DNA of 64,000 nt from contig CM012955.1 of the NCBI GenBank assembly GCA_000181795.3, positions 8,653,279 to 8,717,278 of the forward strand. The letters are read 5' to 3'. Both the position numbers and the translations under genes were made by a program. The notes below the pieces were generated by a model that saw only the letters and a program-made list of their open reading frames with translations, was not told the origin of the DNA and searched no databases. Below, piece after piece: positions 48,969 through 62,824 of the stretch (within the stretch, counting starts at the first letter, position 1; each line of letters opens with the position of its first letter). Source of the stretch: Trichinella spiralis (Eukaryota; Nematoda; Enoplea; Trichinellida; Trichinellidae).

Positions 48969-51900
48969 CATTATGTCAGCGGCTTGTTTGTAGCTTACGG
49001 TTAGCCGCCATTGATTTTTCGTTTAGTTCAAAGGAAGCTTATTCACAGTTTGTAACCCTTGCAATCATGTCTTTGAAAATTTGATTGAGCTGCTGGATTA
49101 ACAATAGTGTTTTTCTGTTTGAATTACATTTGATTGAACTTTGCTTTGTTTATTTAATTGTGCTTTTCGCTTTTATTTTCTCTTAAACTGTGTGTGAAAA
49201 TTATATGCGAACTGATAGTTTTCAGATTTGTATGCATAATGCAAAGTAAAAGCAGATTTTTGCTCATGTTATACTTTTATAATGGTTTCCATACAAAAAG
49301 CAAACAAACGTTTATTTCACATAAGGAAAGCAGATTTGGAAAGCAGAACAAGGAAGTCAAAGCGCTAAATTTGTAATTTTTGCTATTTTAAACTGTTATG
49401 CATATAGTGAAACTAAATTTTACAGCTTATAATTAACTTGCTGTTCTCGACCAGTTAGATGATTAGTAAATTTTCTTTGTTTGTTTCTCAAGGCAAACTG
49501 TCAAAGCAGTGTGAATTAATATCGTTACAGTTCTGTGATGCGTGGTTAAATATAGGTGCAATATGCAAAAACGCTTGCAAAAATGCCTTCAGCAAACATT
49601 TCATATGTTGAAATTTTCAAATTTAAACAATGAATAACTTTACTGTACTTAATGGTTAATTAACTTTTTACCCCAATTGGATTATTGAATAATTTTAGCA
49701 AAATTATTTAGCAACATTCTTCGACGTAATTAGTTCTGTTGCAGCTGTTTTATATCTTAAAGCTAAGTAACAATCAATAAAATGTTTGCAATAAAAAGAT
49801 GCACTAAAGAACAACTTCAAATGATGAATATACATTTTGAAAACTGAACTATAAGGGCTTGCTATAACGTCTGCGCAAAGCAAGCAATCTTTGAAAACAA
49901 CATTATGCTAACGAACATAACAAGCAAATACTTCACAAATGTAATTCCTATGCATAATAATGCTTAAAATACGCTGTCAGCTGTCCTGTTGCAGTGGGAT
50001 CAGAAGATTCCATCTAAATCTCTGTCCAGCAATGAAATTAATAATATCAGCAGTTGCTGTCAACTTAACAGCTTCGTGGATGTGTGAAAAATTGTGAAAT
50101 GAAAGGAGGTTATTTATCATTTATAATGGATTGGTCACTGAGACGATAGTCAATGAACAATTCCAATTCACACTCGGTTTTGTCTTTTATTGCGTTTGTG
50201 CTGAAACATCATAAACAAAATATTTGCCCTTTGCAATCTGCACCATGAAATATAAATGTTAATGTTTAGCAGACTCTCGAATCGACTTTATAGGATTTAC
50301 TGCATATTATATAGGTGCCAGGCTGTCCATGATTATTGCTTATTCGAAAGATTGCACGCCCAGTGCAATTCCACTTGCCAATAATTTCCAAGCTATTTAA
50401 AGCACTAGTAAATACAGAATTTACATTACTAATTATGCTTATATTTTCTTGAACAATTTAACAGTTAGTTATCAAGTATAGGAAATCTGATACGTCAATT
50501 GCAATATTTAGTGTTTTGCAATGAGTCAAGTGAAGCATTGTTTTATCGGCATAACCTTGCCATGCAACATCTGAAAACACAAATCTCAAATTTATTGATT
50601 ACAAACAATCACGCCTACTCAAAAAACAGTGATAATCCACTCTATACATTGAGTATCATTATCAAAAAGCATTAAAACATCAATCGTCTACGTAATTTAA
50701 TGGAATAAAATTTCCAATGCAAGTGCACAATGAAATGTTTTATGTAAAAATATACACCACTAATGGGATAATGCACATAGCAAGAATTGTTTGCTGCTTG
50801 TTTGAAAAATTCAACACCTTTTTCTGGATGCACAAAGAAACTACTATTGTGAATATTTTTAAGCAGCTCTCTTCTTCAGATGTTACATTTTACTTTCAGA
50901 CTAAAAATACGCAGTTTTCAATTCCCAGTTAGTATGCTGTAGAAATGATTCATGAGCATATTCAATTAAGAAAGCTTAAGACCGGAACACTAATGAATCT
51001 GTCGCTGATTCTCCAAAAGAAGACAAATCGATTTTGTACACTTCTAAATTACGTACTGAGGCAATTTTTACGAAACTTAAATATTTCGCAACTGTTTAAA
51101 TAATGCATGTTCAAAAGGTGACGATAGCTTTAATGTAATTTTTCTTCTGGGTAAAATACAAATTTTGTTACAAAACAAAATGCAAGTATACATCTTGCAT
51201 GTTTAAAATCAGAGCAAAATAAATCATAAATTGCCATCAGGATGTAAATAAAATTATGCTGAATTCTACCATGTAATTTTAAGCATCAAAACGATTCATC
51301 ACTTGCTTTTTATAATAAAACCAATAAAAACATTGTTTGGTAAATAACTTTAAAATTTCCATTCGTTCAACTGAAAATATGATATCACATGCTTTGTCGT
51401 CGTTATATTTAAAGGCATTGCCGTTTACAGAGTAAAAGCTGTACAAGCATAAAACTTAATGAACTGTTTAGCAAAAACTGATAGACAAGATTCTAATCAA
51501 AAATTTTTCTAAACTAGTGTCACTTTCTTGAAATATTATATGATACTAGCAAGAATAGATGAAAATTTATTTATTTCACTGTTATTCACTTAAACCATGC
51601 TATATTTCAGATAACCATTTGTAGTAATTTTTCCCACGTATGTTGGCAATTTTATCCTCTAAGATTAATCTCTTGACCTGCTAAATTACATTTTTCACTT
51701 TTCATCAGCTGCTTTTGACCTTAGATACAACTTTATCATTCAGTATGCAATAGATTGCTACCTGTAAAACATTACAGGCATAATGATTGAAAATAAAAAA
51801 AACAAACAACATTATTTTGTCATAAAAAGTTGTTTTATTAAAAATAATAAATTTTTATTACTGAAAAATTAATGGTCTTTCTTCTGATAAAAATTGACAT

Positions 51901-52657
51901 GGCATTAAAGTAAATAGTGAATGCAAATCTGCTTTATTGCTACAAATATCATAGCATAAAAGTGTCTGAATTTCCAATAGACATAATATATTTCATAATG
52001 AAAACAAAACAGTAAATTATAAATAACTGTAAAACTTTCATATAGTTTTAAAACTGAGAGAAAAACTAATCAAACATGCATTAAAACAGCTGCACTTATC
52101 ATACTTTCCTTATGGCCTTATGGCGTAATTGTTATCTCTTTTCCTTTCATTGAACACAAGATACTTTGCAAGGCAAACAGAGTGCAATTTAACAAAGCGA
52201 ACATTTGTTTATGCGTGTAATTCAGCTTAGAACTCAACAATGTTTAGACAACTGAGTGATCACTGCACTGCACTTTCAAGTAAGTTGCTCTAGCAATGAA
52301 ACTTGCAATAGACGAACTACAGCCATTTCCTTAGCCTAATTCAGTTTGGAAATACCACTGTTACTCGACATGTCAAATTCAATGCATTATTTGCTTTTTC
52401 CATGCAGCGACACATCATCGCACATAATCCTCACAAATTTTAAAATCACTTAAAATCGTAAAATTTCCATGGATATTCTGATAACTACCGGAAAAAGTAA
52501 AAAAACAGCCTTAGCATGCATTTTGAAAAGATTGTTTTAAGAACAGAATATTTACTTTGCACAAAACACTGCTTTACGTCACCCAATGTTCCTACCAAAA
52601 CTAAAGAAATTAAAAATAAAAAACGACTGAACACAAAAAAATTTTTTTTCTTCACTT

Positions 52658-52689
<32 letters not shown>

Positions 52690-52831
52690 GTAAACAAATG
52701 CGCAAAACTTCGCAAGCGTGTATGGCTTACTAACTGCAGCGGCAATAGCAGAAATTGCAGAGTAATATGGGAAACAAAAGCAGCACTGGTCAGGAAAGGC
52801 AGAAAACAAAAAGCGCTATCAAACAATGCAA
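48969..52831. other. Gene-poor region of 3.9 kb
   Basis: AT-rich with short frames only. Slightly GC-richer patches at 49975-50100 and 52240-52340 hold nothing I can assign. A composite (CA)n(TA)n microsatellite lies at about 52658-52690 in the GPCR 3' flank. Confidence 0.5.
52658..52690. repeat. (CA)n(TA)n microsatellite
   Basis: About 33 bases of alternating CA then TA dinucleotides, within 200 bases of the GPCR stop codon. Confidence 0.9.
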
Positions 52832-54001
52832 TCAGGGTGCTAGACGTGACTCTAACAGAGATCTCTGATCTCCTCTGTCAGTGATTCGACGAGCATCTTC
52901 ACCAACAACAGGTGCTTTAGAATCAGACCCGGTTCCACGATGAACCCAATTAAGCAGAACGCCACGTATTTCAGGAATGCGGACCGCATAAATTACTGGA
53001 TTGATCAAACTCTTGATGAGAATGCAAAAGTTGGCCAGTACACTGGTAGCAAATACGACGCTAATTGCTGATGACTTTGAGTATGGATAAGGGCAGGTGG
53101 CGCAAGTAAGTACAAAAATAACACTGCTTGGTACCCATCCAAGCAAAAATGTTCCCCATATGATTAAGCTTGTCGTCAGTACTTTACGCTTTTTACTCAA
53201 CTGCTGCTGCTGGCTGCATGGGTCAGATCGTCTTGTTTTAGAAAACCGCTTCTCCAGCCGATTAAGCATGCAGAATATAAGCAAATACAACACTGACATG
53301 ATAACCAACAACAAACAGATGAGCAAAAATATAACCAGACGAAATTCCAGTCTGTGAAAGAAAGCTACATTCAAACAATAGCCTTCTTCAGATCGATAGC
53401 CTTGGCCTTCAAGCGATGCAAAAAAAGTGAGCATAACAGTGGGTGGCACAAGCCATAACAATACAATCACCACAATTGTACGTCTGCTGCTTAATAATTT
53501 CGGATATAAAAATGGCTTCACGATGAGCAGATAATGATTAACCGACAAAGCCAGTAGATGAAAGCATCCAGTTAACAGACCGCCCATGCGAATTCCTTCG
53601 AACGTCAGAGCAACACAAGTGCTAACCGGAACGTGCATCACCACTACAAGATAGCTGTTAAATACCATGCTGACAGCAACCACAGTTGACGTCCACACAT
53701 CTGAAATGGCTAAGCTAACAGTGAGCCTAAGTGTAGGCGTTAGTTTTGTATGAAGCCATCTTAATGTGACAAGTACGCAAAGATTCGCCACCATCACTAG
53801 AATGCATATTGCAACAAAAACAGGCACAGCAACACTGTAAGCTTGTTGACGCCATTTCAGCACTTCCAGTTCTTCTGTAATGTTAGACTGATTCATCCAG
53901 ATCCTAACTGTGAAGCACTTTTGGCCGGCCAAATAAATTCCGACCGTGCTCAGCCGATCTAAACGGCTTTCTCTCACTAGGCAGATTAGGCTACTTTTCA
54001 A
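52832..54001 (-). CDS. Class A (rhodopsin-like) GPCR, orphan, single exon
   Basis: A seven-helix receptor in one exon. Visible motifs: TM1 with Asn (MVANLCVLVTL), TM2 LAISD, a TM3 end reading LALSVNHYLLIVKP, TM4 trp (VLLWLVPP), a loop-2 Cys (EEGYCLNV), a long TM5, a TM6 GWVP and TM7 SLINPVIYAV. The DRY position is NHY, an uncommon form that usually alters basal coupling. Intracellular loop 3 is basic with a Gln run (CSQQQQLSKKRK). The frame opens at 54001 (389 residues), but the Met at 53896 (MNQSNITEELEV, 354 residues) has glycosylation sites right after it and is the likelier start. The ligand is unknown. The loop after TM3 (KPFLYPKLLSSRR) is of amine or adenosine receptor style, not enough to classify it. 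Confidence 0.88.
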   Translation of the reverse strand: MKSSLICLVRESRLDRLSTVGIYLAGQKCFTVRIWMNQSNITEELEVLKWRQQAYSVAVPVFVAICILVMVANLCVLVTLRWLHTKLTPTLRLTVSLAISDVWTSTVVAVSMVFNSYLVVVMHVPVSTCVALTFEGIRMGGLLTGCFHLLALSVNHYLLIVKPFLYPKLLSSRRTIVVIVLLWLVPPTVMLTFFASLEGQGYRSEEGYCLNVAFFHRLEFRLVIFLLICLLLVIMSVLYLLIFCMLNRLEKRFSKTRRSDPCSQQQQLSKKRKVLTTSLIIWGTFLLGWVPSSVIFVLTCATCPYPYSKSSAISVVFATSVLANFCILIKSLINPVIYAVRIPEIRGVLLNWVHRGTGSDSKAPVVGEDARRITDRGDQRSLLESRLAP

Positions 54002-57000
54002 TAATTATGCTCAGCCGGAGTAGGGCGTGGCTGGCGTTTATTTGCTGATTGGCAACAATCTGCAGCGCTACCTGCAGCATTCATACTGGCGCCACTCAAA
54101 TGACGTCCACTCGTGGGCTCTTCGTTACCATCAAGTTTCGCAAAGGAGTCAAATTTCGTCAATAGTGCCGTTACGAAGAAGGCTTGCTTTGCTTATCAGT
54201 CTAAACCAGAACGGCAATATTATTTCGCAAAGCTGATATTTCAGTCTTTTTCGCAAACAGGTGAAGCAACAGACTTTCAACCATGTTTATTCAGCTTTTT
54301 ATATTTAAAATATTTTCCTCCAAATATCACCTATTAATTGCCTATAGTTTGCGCCTTCTATTTGCTGTTTTCATCTACTGCTCTCTAACTTTATTAAGCG
54401 CTCTTGTATGAATCGATCAGAGCTGATGCCTCGCTGGCCAAATGAAGTACGCCTCGGGTAACCGACTCGGGATTTACTGGAAAACAGTCCATGATTATAG
54501 CCATTGTCAATTGTCATTGGCTATTAAAATGTATTACACGATTTTACAATCTCGAACAAACTAGAAGTCAAGCAAACCCAAGACGATCTAATTAAAAGCT
54601 TTAAAACAAAGAAAAATTTACCATATAGTAAATTTCAGCGTGTTTTTCAATAAATTGCTGATGAAATGTTCAATTGGGCGAATTGACAATGTAAATAAAA
54701 TGGTTTTCATTCATTTTGGGTCCATGCATGTTTGTTTTCCGTTCTTTTCATTTGTTTCCTTATTGATGTGAACAAAAAATTTCAAAATATTGTTAACATG
54801 TTATTTACTCTACTCCATTTTTATTAATAGCGTTTGTTTAAAGTTAAATTATATGTTGTGGCAAACAGCATAATTACTTTATCAGTTAAACCTTGTCAAA
54901 CAATTGGCTGAAGTTATTAAGATTGATGAACGTGCTTTGGGAACTACTTAATCATACGAAATATATGAGCATATAAGTTTTGCAAAAGCGCAACTTACTA
55001 AAAATAAAAAAATTTGATTTTTCTCTGTTTTCAGAAAGTTTGCCATCAGCGCAACTTACATGCTTCACTTCCTGTCTTTAATGCTTTATACTTGTGTTAC
55101 TTTTGCTTGCGTTTTCGACTTATATTCATGTCATTATTCAAAGAAATTTCCTTCAGCATACATTCTCAGTAGTTTAATTTGACCTAGAGTAAAGAATAAT
55201 CTGCAAAAGTCCTCAAAGTCGAATAAGTATTTGGTAATGATTTCAACGATGCAAATTTAAAGCCAGAACATTGCTTTCTAAGGCAATTAAAACCTTGTAA
55301 AAATAACTTTACAAAAAGAGACAGATGAACAGAAAATTGTTTCCAATAATTTTTGAAAATATCAAAGCACATGTCCTAATACACTGACACAGTATTCTGT
55401 AGTTATTACTTGTAAAAATACTGTAGAACTATCCAGTTCAAGGAAGGAAAGTGTTACTGTTGTACTGATAGGCTGTACATTTTTATATGCATATAATTAA
55501 AAGCGCAGTTAGTTGTCAGGTGTTGAAATTTAAAAGCATTATCTAAGATTAAAAATCAAACTGTGCCATTATATTTTAAAGAAATCATTAGCTATTTCAG
55601 GTGTACTTCCGTAAGAAAAAATTTAGTTGACTAATCATATTTAAAGTTCAAGCGTAAACAATTATAAAATTTCATTTCTAGAATATGAATTTTTATTTTA
55701 AGTGCAAAGGTTTTATCTTTCTATTTGCTTTAGTGAAATTTCATTACTGATGTGTGCTTAGCCCGTGAACAATAAGAAAAAAAGTTATTTTGTATTGAAA
55801 TTACAAAGAGATGTGGCATTTTCATAAATTGAAAACCCGTAGACAAACAACTGTTTCTTGCTTAAACATTTATAAGGTGTTAAGGTGAAGTTTCTAGCAG
55901 TAGTGCTTGCTTTGGCCTTTTCGTACTGTTGCATGAGAATGTAATTCAGATTTATTTTAATTAATTTTCCACGAGCAACTCATTGTTAGAACTACAGAAA
56001 ACATGTTCAAACTGGATCATAAAATTGCAAGAATTTGGTTTCAATAAAATTTAGAATTGCATTGATAAAAAATTTCTGATTTATTGGAAATATAATAATG
56101 ATTGCTTACCTTTATAGAATTATTTGGTTACATGCGGATAGATGAGATGAGAATGCGGATGATGTGATCTTTAAAGTGGCCGATTTCAGAATTTATTAAA
56201 AATGTGCAACTGATTTATTATTTATGCTTCTTGAAACGGAACAAGCTTTGCATCTTTCAATTTCTTTCTAAAGCTGCAATTTATCAATCAAATAAAGGTA
56301 TAATTTTTTCTTTTAAATCTTCAATAACGATGACAACTTAAATGTGCATTCAAAGCTTTTGTAAGAAATTTACAAGTCATTAATGTTAGACGAAATTTTT
56401 TAAAAAGTAAATTTAAAACGAGGTCGTTATAAAACAAACATGAATTTTAGCATTACAGTAAGCTATGTTCTTGCAAAACTATTACTTTTTTGTTAAAAAT
56501 ATTTTGTCTAGATAAATAAACAGAATTTTATTTTTATTAAAATGTCGACGCGTGTTGTTTCAGAAAAACTTATTTTCTTTAATTTCATGATATGTGTTTT
56601 AACAATGCTGATTAAGCTGTTGATAAGCACCGCTTACACTATAACTTTTTAGTAAAGTATAAAATTTAAATCTTACTTCCGCATAAATATATATGTTTAA
56701 TGATCATTTGCTTGTTGTTTGTTTGATGGGCTTCATTGAATATGCATTTTAGTAGCACATTTTGTAGCAAACGTCTGCGATAAAAATTCAAACTAGCATA
56801 AATAATTACAGCTCATTTCCTGCTGTTCTCCAGTAGTCCCGCATTCTGCTTCTGTGTCATGGCATAAAGTGAAAGACAAACAATAAAATCTTCGTCTTTA
56901 CTGATATGAATGTTAAACAAAGCGGAGAATTTGCATTCTTTGTGCAAACAGCGGTTTGATTCACGTCATTGAAACCAAAGATAATTAACTATAACTTACA

Positions 57001-60000
57001 CGCATTTGAACACTTTTAACTGCAAATAATAAAACAGTTTTATGCAGAAACAACGTAGCTAATAATATTTGCTTTGCAACTTGTCATCACTTGCTTACAA
57101 TAAGACGAATTAAGAGTAATAACATTTCTGTTTATGGTTTTTTGTCTACTTGAAGTCATTTTCATCAGTTGAATTGAAAGTTTTACCACAATTTACTATA
57201 ATGCCAAACAAATATTAACAAATAAATGATCTTACAATTGTAAAGAAACAGTGCAATTTTAAATATTCTTAATTGCAGCAGATGAAGCAGATCATTTGTT
57301 GTATTTATTCCATGAAAATAGAGTATAAAATAGGCAGGCAATATATATAGCAAGTGCTGTAGCCTTGTTTCGCAAATATTATACCAACTGATTAACTTCC
57401 ATATTAATCGACTGGAAAAATTCTCAAGAAATATGGTTGAATGTCAATTTTTATGGTACATGTTAATTAAATGAATCAACAAAACCAATTTTGTTGACTT
57501 AAAACAGTACTATAAATATGAATATAAATTACAGTTTTTATTATAAATGTGGCAAGTGTAATATGTGCAACAATTTTTTATTTCAAAACATGCAAACAAA
57601 CATGCCTCAAAAAATACTTAGATCGCAGTTTGCATTTCATGCTTTGATTAGGCTTTTTTCAACTGATGATCTAGCTTTCCCTTGACAAATAAAGCTGGAA
57701 TGATGAAATGTTTTTGTGTATAGCTGAAATCACACGAGGTGTTGTTGAAATTGATGATCTAATAAAATAGTTCAGAATTATGTTTGAAAGAAATTTTTCT
57801 TCATCATGAGTGAATTATTTGAAATTAGCTTACCACATTTAAATAGCACAATTCTTAAAAATCAGCTTTCAGTTTAATAAAATAAAATAAGTTGATTTAA
57901 TGCTACGTGACTCATTTAAAATTATTGATTTCAGTCATAAAATGGATTAAGTGTTAATCCATTGCTGCCAAATAAAGATATACATGACGAACGTAATGAT
58001 TCCACTTATCTGCATATGCAACTGCCCCATAAGACAAATTCTGAAGTATTATTATTTTCATAAAACCCTACGTTATTAAAAATAATCTAAATATCTATAA
58101 ATGATAATGTTGTTTCAAAAAGTTGAACATTTCTGTTATAAACAGCATGAGGTAAACATTGTTGTTGTGCTATCCATATTTTTTCATTGGATTGCGCATT
58201 TTAAAGAAACACTGTGTAAACTATTTATTAAAGGAAACATAATCTCTTACATTTGAATTATTCAATAATATTTTCAACAGTAAATATTCAATAATTATAG
58301 CCTGATAATTTCACCTGATCACAATTAGAAATTTATTTCATAGCGGTTCAAACTTTGTTCAGAAAAAATTTACTAATACAATGTTTTAATACAAATGCCT
58401 TGAATTTGATAACAACTGGGCTTGGTTAAGTATTGCTGAAAAGCATTAATATTAATTTTTTAACGTGAGAAAAAGAGGCCGAATTCTCTGTTGAAATGAT
58501 CATTGCTTATAATTGATAAACATTACATCTTCGTGTTCAAATCAATATTCATGACATTGGGAAAGCACGTCTGAAACACTTGAATAAGAAAAGATCAAAA
58601 GATGATCCTTATTTATCTTTCAACAAATCATTATCTTGCCTAATATTTATATCAAGCTTTTATCTATAAATGACCATATTCGCTTGTGCATTATTGCATG
58701 AAAAGCTTTGAAACATATGAAAAATTCAGGCTTTCATTTACTTACTCAGAATATCAAAAGTAAACAACTATGTGCTTGGTGCATCTTAATTTTGAAATTA
58801 TTTGCATGCATATGCAGAGCACTAATATGCTAACTTTAGACAATCACTTTACAGTTTGCAATGCAATTTTGGATAAAAACTTTAACTTTAAATATAAAAA
58901 TAATTTAAAGAATCCAATTATCAGACAAAATATTTTGCATTTTATGAAGCCTGAATGTTTACTATTACAATTCATCTATTTCATTTTGATGATTCGAATA
59001 CATTATTAATTTCATTCTTTTCAAAATCAGCAGTAATTTCCTTTTTCATACCATGAATTTCAACGTATTTTCATAGGTAATTGCCTTAATTGCGGGTTCA
59101 TTGTGTTAAATCTATTATTCATTCAGATTTAAAACTATAATAGAATATTGAAAGTTTAATTGATGAAATACAGTACAATTTTAAACTTTATGAACGACTC
59201 AATACAAATATTGAACTTTCACGTACCATTCGCAATAGATGAAAATTGAAATTTCTAATCACTTTACAGTGAAAATGTTAATACAGTGCAAATTGCTCAT
59301 TTATAAAATATGCTGTTTCTGTGTTTCATCAGTTCGCAGCATGCACGCTTTGTAAAATAAATTGACCATGAATTCATTGAGGCGGAAGCTAACCTTTCCA
59401 ATCTAGAAATTGTTATCAATTTTTAACGCTTTCTATCTTTGATGCATAGCTTACTGATGATGGTCAGCTTTTATCTTTTATTCTCTATACTATGATTGTA
59501 AACATGGTCCGTAGAAGTGCTATACAAAATTCGAACAATGCACTGCACGCAATGCAGCCAAGATGAGATCAGAAATTTGTAATTGCAAAACCACAAAGAA
59601 ACATTGTGCATCAATTATTAATTTGGAAACGACATTCATTATAAGCGTGGTTACAGTAAGTTGATTTGCATTAACAATACATATACTTCAAATTAACAAC
59701 TGAAACCTAATAAATGAATATGCAAAATAATAAAAGTACTTTATACCATCAGAAATGAGAAATTTAAGTACAAACATATTTTGGTGCAATTTTGAATTTA
59801 CAATTAAATGCAAATAAACATAAATAAAAAGCAATACATAAAAATTAAACTTTTTCATTATATTCTAAAAGAATAATGCAAAAGCTCATATTTACGAAAA
59901 TTTTTATGTAAAGTATTTTTTGTAACTAAGATCATGTTTTTTTCCATTTCTCACTTGTTCCATGCTGAAAGGAAATAATACTTTAATATCATTTAAAGTA

Positions 60001-61443
60001 AGTCAAATTACACGGTTACAAATTCATTGTTTTGCTTTTGCTACTCACGATAAACAAATGCAAAGAAAGCTAAAAGGAAAGCAAATGCCGTGCACTGTTT
60101 GTTCTAAATCGCACGATATAATAGGGTATAGCTTCATTTTAAATATAACAATAAATATGCCATTTCCACGAAAAGTGTTTTTCGCAAAAACAAAAATAAA
60201 TTAACTGACACTGCAGTATTACATAATAGCATAGCATAAAATTGATGTTGCGGCATTCAAACAGTTGCTTGCGTTTCAGAGGTCTGTCTTATTTTATTCA
60301 TTCCCGTGACATTCATTAATCAAACTCACCAGAGTTCTCATATAAGCGACTCTGTGCTATTTTTATTAGAATTTTTTAATTGGATAATTTTAGATAATAA
60401 ATAAAGTAGCGTTAAAATTAGTCAAAGTTTAAAGATTATTTTAGTAACAAGTCGAAGATTGTGATGATGCATGCTTTCCTGTGCTACTAAAATAATCTTC
60501 AAACTTGCGCAACAAGTGCTTTTTTCGTATCACTTTAGTGAACTTATGGCAGGGAGTAGTTAATAATAAATTATAAATTATAAAATAGTACGCATGCATA
60601 TTTAACAAGTAGTAGTCTGCTGTCTTTGCTCAGCTAACCTGAGGTAATTTCTATTATTAGTAACTCTGATCATTTTCAATACTTCACATTTATTGCAGTG
60701 TTAATTACGTTATCATATTATACAAAAAATACTTCATATTAAACTTTAGCTGCGAAATGCATTCATTATTAGCATGTAAAGTTAGTTAATGTACAAAATT
60801 TTAATGTTGCCAAATGCTTTGAAAGCTGTGATACAACGGCGTATAATAATTCCTCCATATAATATCGTCGCTGTTTTGGAATCGCATTATAATTGAAAAC
60901 CATTTATTGCAAAATTTGCAAATTACAAATTTCAATGGAAATATTCAAAGCTTTGGAATTGCAATTTAATCAATCCATGCATTTTGCATGGAATCCTGAT
61001 ATTCAGCAATTATTAAGTGAGCACAGCTGATGAGAAATCAAAATTTTTTAAATTCTTTTTGTAAATTTCCAAACATATAAATTGCCTTGTAATTAAGTGT
61101 GCTTTTTTCGTCGAAGCGGCGCGGGTAGACGACGTCTGTGGTTCAGAAATTTTTATTTTTCATTTTCTGAGAAAGCAAAACGAAACATTTTCAAATTCTT
61201 CATTTTCAAAGCTAGCCAGCTAATAAATAGTAAGTACTACTTTTGCAATGCAAAGTATCATTCTACTTGATGAGAATGAGTTGATTTGATTGAAATGCTT
61301 AAAGAATTATAAAATTCCAGAAGTTTTATATTCTGAAACTACCAAATTTAGATCAATTATTGCATTAGTAATCATAATTTCATAACTATGAAGCTTTCTT
61401 AATTGTATACCCACACTGCGGGTCAGGGATAAGATATTTTTCT
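54002..61443. other. Gene-poor region of 7.4 kb
   Basis: The longest stretch without a recognisable gene. The first ~500 bases (to about 54480) are less AT-rich and probably include the GPCR promoter. The rest is strongly AT-rich with no frame above about 80 codons, no transposon-like ends and no tRNA boxes that I could see. 61110-61140 has a small GC-rich patch (gtcgaagcggcgcgggtag) without a frame. Confidence 0.5.
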
Positions 61444-62824
61444 TCAAACTTCTAACTTTCGGCACTTCCCATTTTTAGAGCACTCATAGCCTTCTGGACA
61501 GCAACTTAGGTTATCATCACAGCAAACGCCCTGAAATATATTTGATAAGAAGACAGTTTGCCGTTTCAGATTAAACTTACGTTTTTCAGTGGACAACATC
61601 CAGTTGAATGTTTTCCCCGGCAAAGCTGTGATTTTTCTGGACAACCTATTATGATCTTGCTCTTTCGGATTAAATACTTTGGAATACCGATGTCAATATT
61701 CAGTCCGTACAGTGGTGTGGTAGAATTGTCAAATGACGAGTCATTTTCCTGCAATTAAAAAAATATCAACTGCAATATGTTGGAAAATTAAATTTACTTG
61801 AGTGCAACGATTGTGCTTCATATCACACTGAGTTCCTTCAGGACAACAATGCAACTTATCAGAACAGCAGACAGCTTTGGAAAGAGAGCCTGTCAAAGTA
61901 GCCAATTTTAAATATGCATTATTATATTATTCATAAATGCTTGCAGCAAATTGTTCATAAAAATTTACAGCAAGCCCACTGGCCGTGAACAGTTTCGCAG
62001 CAAGTGCTCTTTTCATCGCATTTCGACATTTTATCAGGGCATAATGTTGGAACGTTGATGTGCTCTGTACCAAAAACCACGTCCTCTCCTTCAGCGTATG
62101 CTATCTGAATAATAACAAACAATCTTGTCTTCAATGAGCATAATAATAATAATAATATTGCTTTTCATTGAATTACAACAAAAAAAGGTTCAAAATCAAA
62201 ATTCAGCGTAGCAAATGAAAATTGCTGAAAATTTGAAATCCAACTTCGACTCACAAACTCTGTTTTGCACATATATCTAGTTAGCATCAAATTAAATATT
62301 AATTATTATTATTATTATTATTATGAAGTTCTAATTCTAATGATCTTAATTCTGGTTTAATTTCATTAAAAGCAAGTCAATGTTTCAAAAGAGAACGATC
62401 GTTCCTGTTGATCCTACTACTGCTTGTTGTCTGTTGATCTCACTTACTTGTTGATCGTCTGGAACTCCTAGCAAATCATTGCGCCATGTGGGATATGTTT
62501 CGTTGTTTTCTTTAATGCAGAGTCTCTTTTCAGAATCACATTGGGCGTTGTGCGCGCAGCAGTTGATTCCATCCGCACAGCACACGCCATTTCTGAACGG
62601 ACAACATCGCCAATAGCCGCTTTTAAATCCGCAGCAAGTATATCCATTCGGACACTGCTGCTGACCTTCAATGCAAGCTTGGGCCAAGAAAACCTGCAAC
62701 AAATTCACACTATACAAACTGTGAAGACTGAGAAACCAAACAAAAATACCTTCTGATCTAAGATAAGCATGGACAGGATGATCAGCATTGGAAAGCTGAG
62801 GTACACTTTCTTGTAAGCATCCAT
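61444..62824 (-). CDS. Progranulin-like secreted protein with three granulin modules
   Basis: Secreted and lysosomal growth-factor precursor. Six exons (62750-62824, 62448-62693, 61969-62104, 61798-61889, 61581-61748, 61444-61530) sum to 804 bases, 267 residues, phases agreeing. Signal peptide MDAYKKVYLSFPMLIILSML in exon 1, then three granulins: CPNGYTCCGFKSGYWRCC...GINCCAHNAQC, CPDKMSKCDEKSTCC...KLHCCPEGTQC, and a shorter CPEKSQLC...HSTGCCPLKNGVCC...LSCCPEGYEC. The third module lacks the usual spacing in its first half. C. elegans pgrn-1 also has three modules, against seven and a half in human, so this fits an ortholog. NETY and NDS/NST sites lie in the linkers. The ATG at 62824 opens the signal peptide directly. 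It is the only clear gene right of 54 kb. Confidence 0.93.

Noticed and set aside
50030-50100. Short plus-strand signal-peptide-like frame (MKLIISAVAVNLTAS)
   Set aside because: About twenty codons to the stop, with no acceptor or donor of quality; most likely chance.
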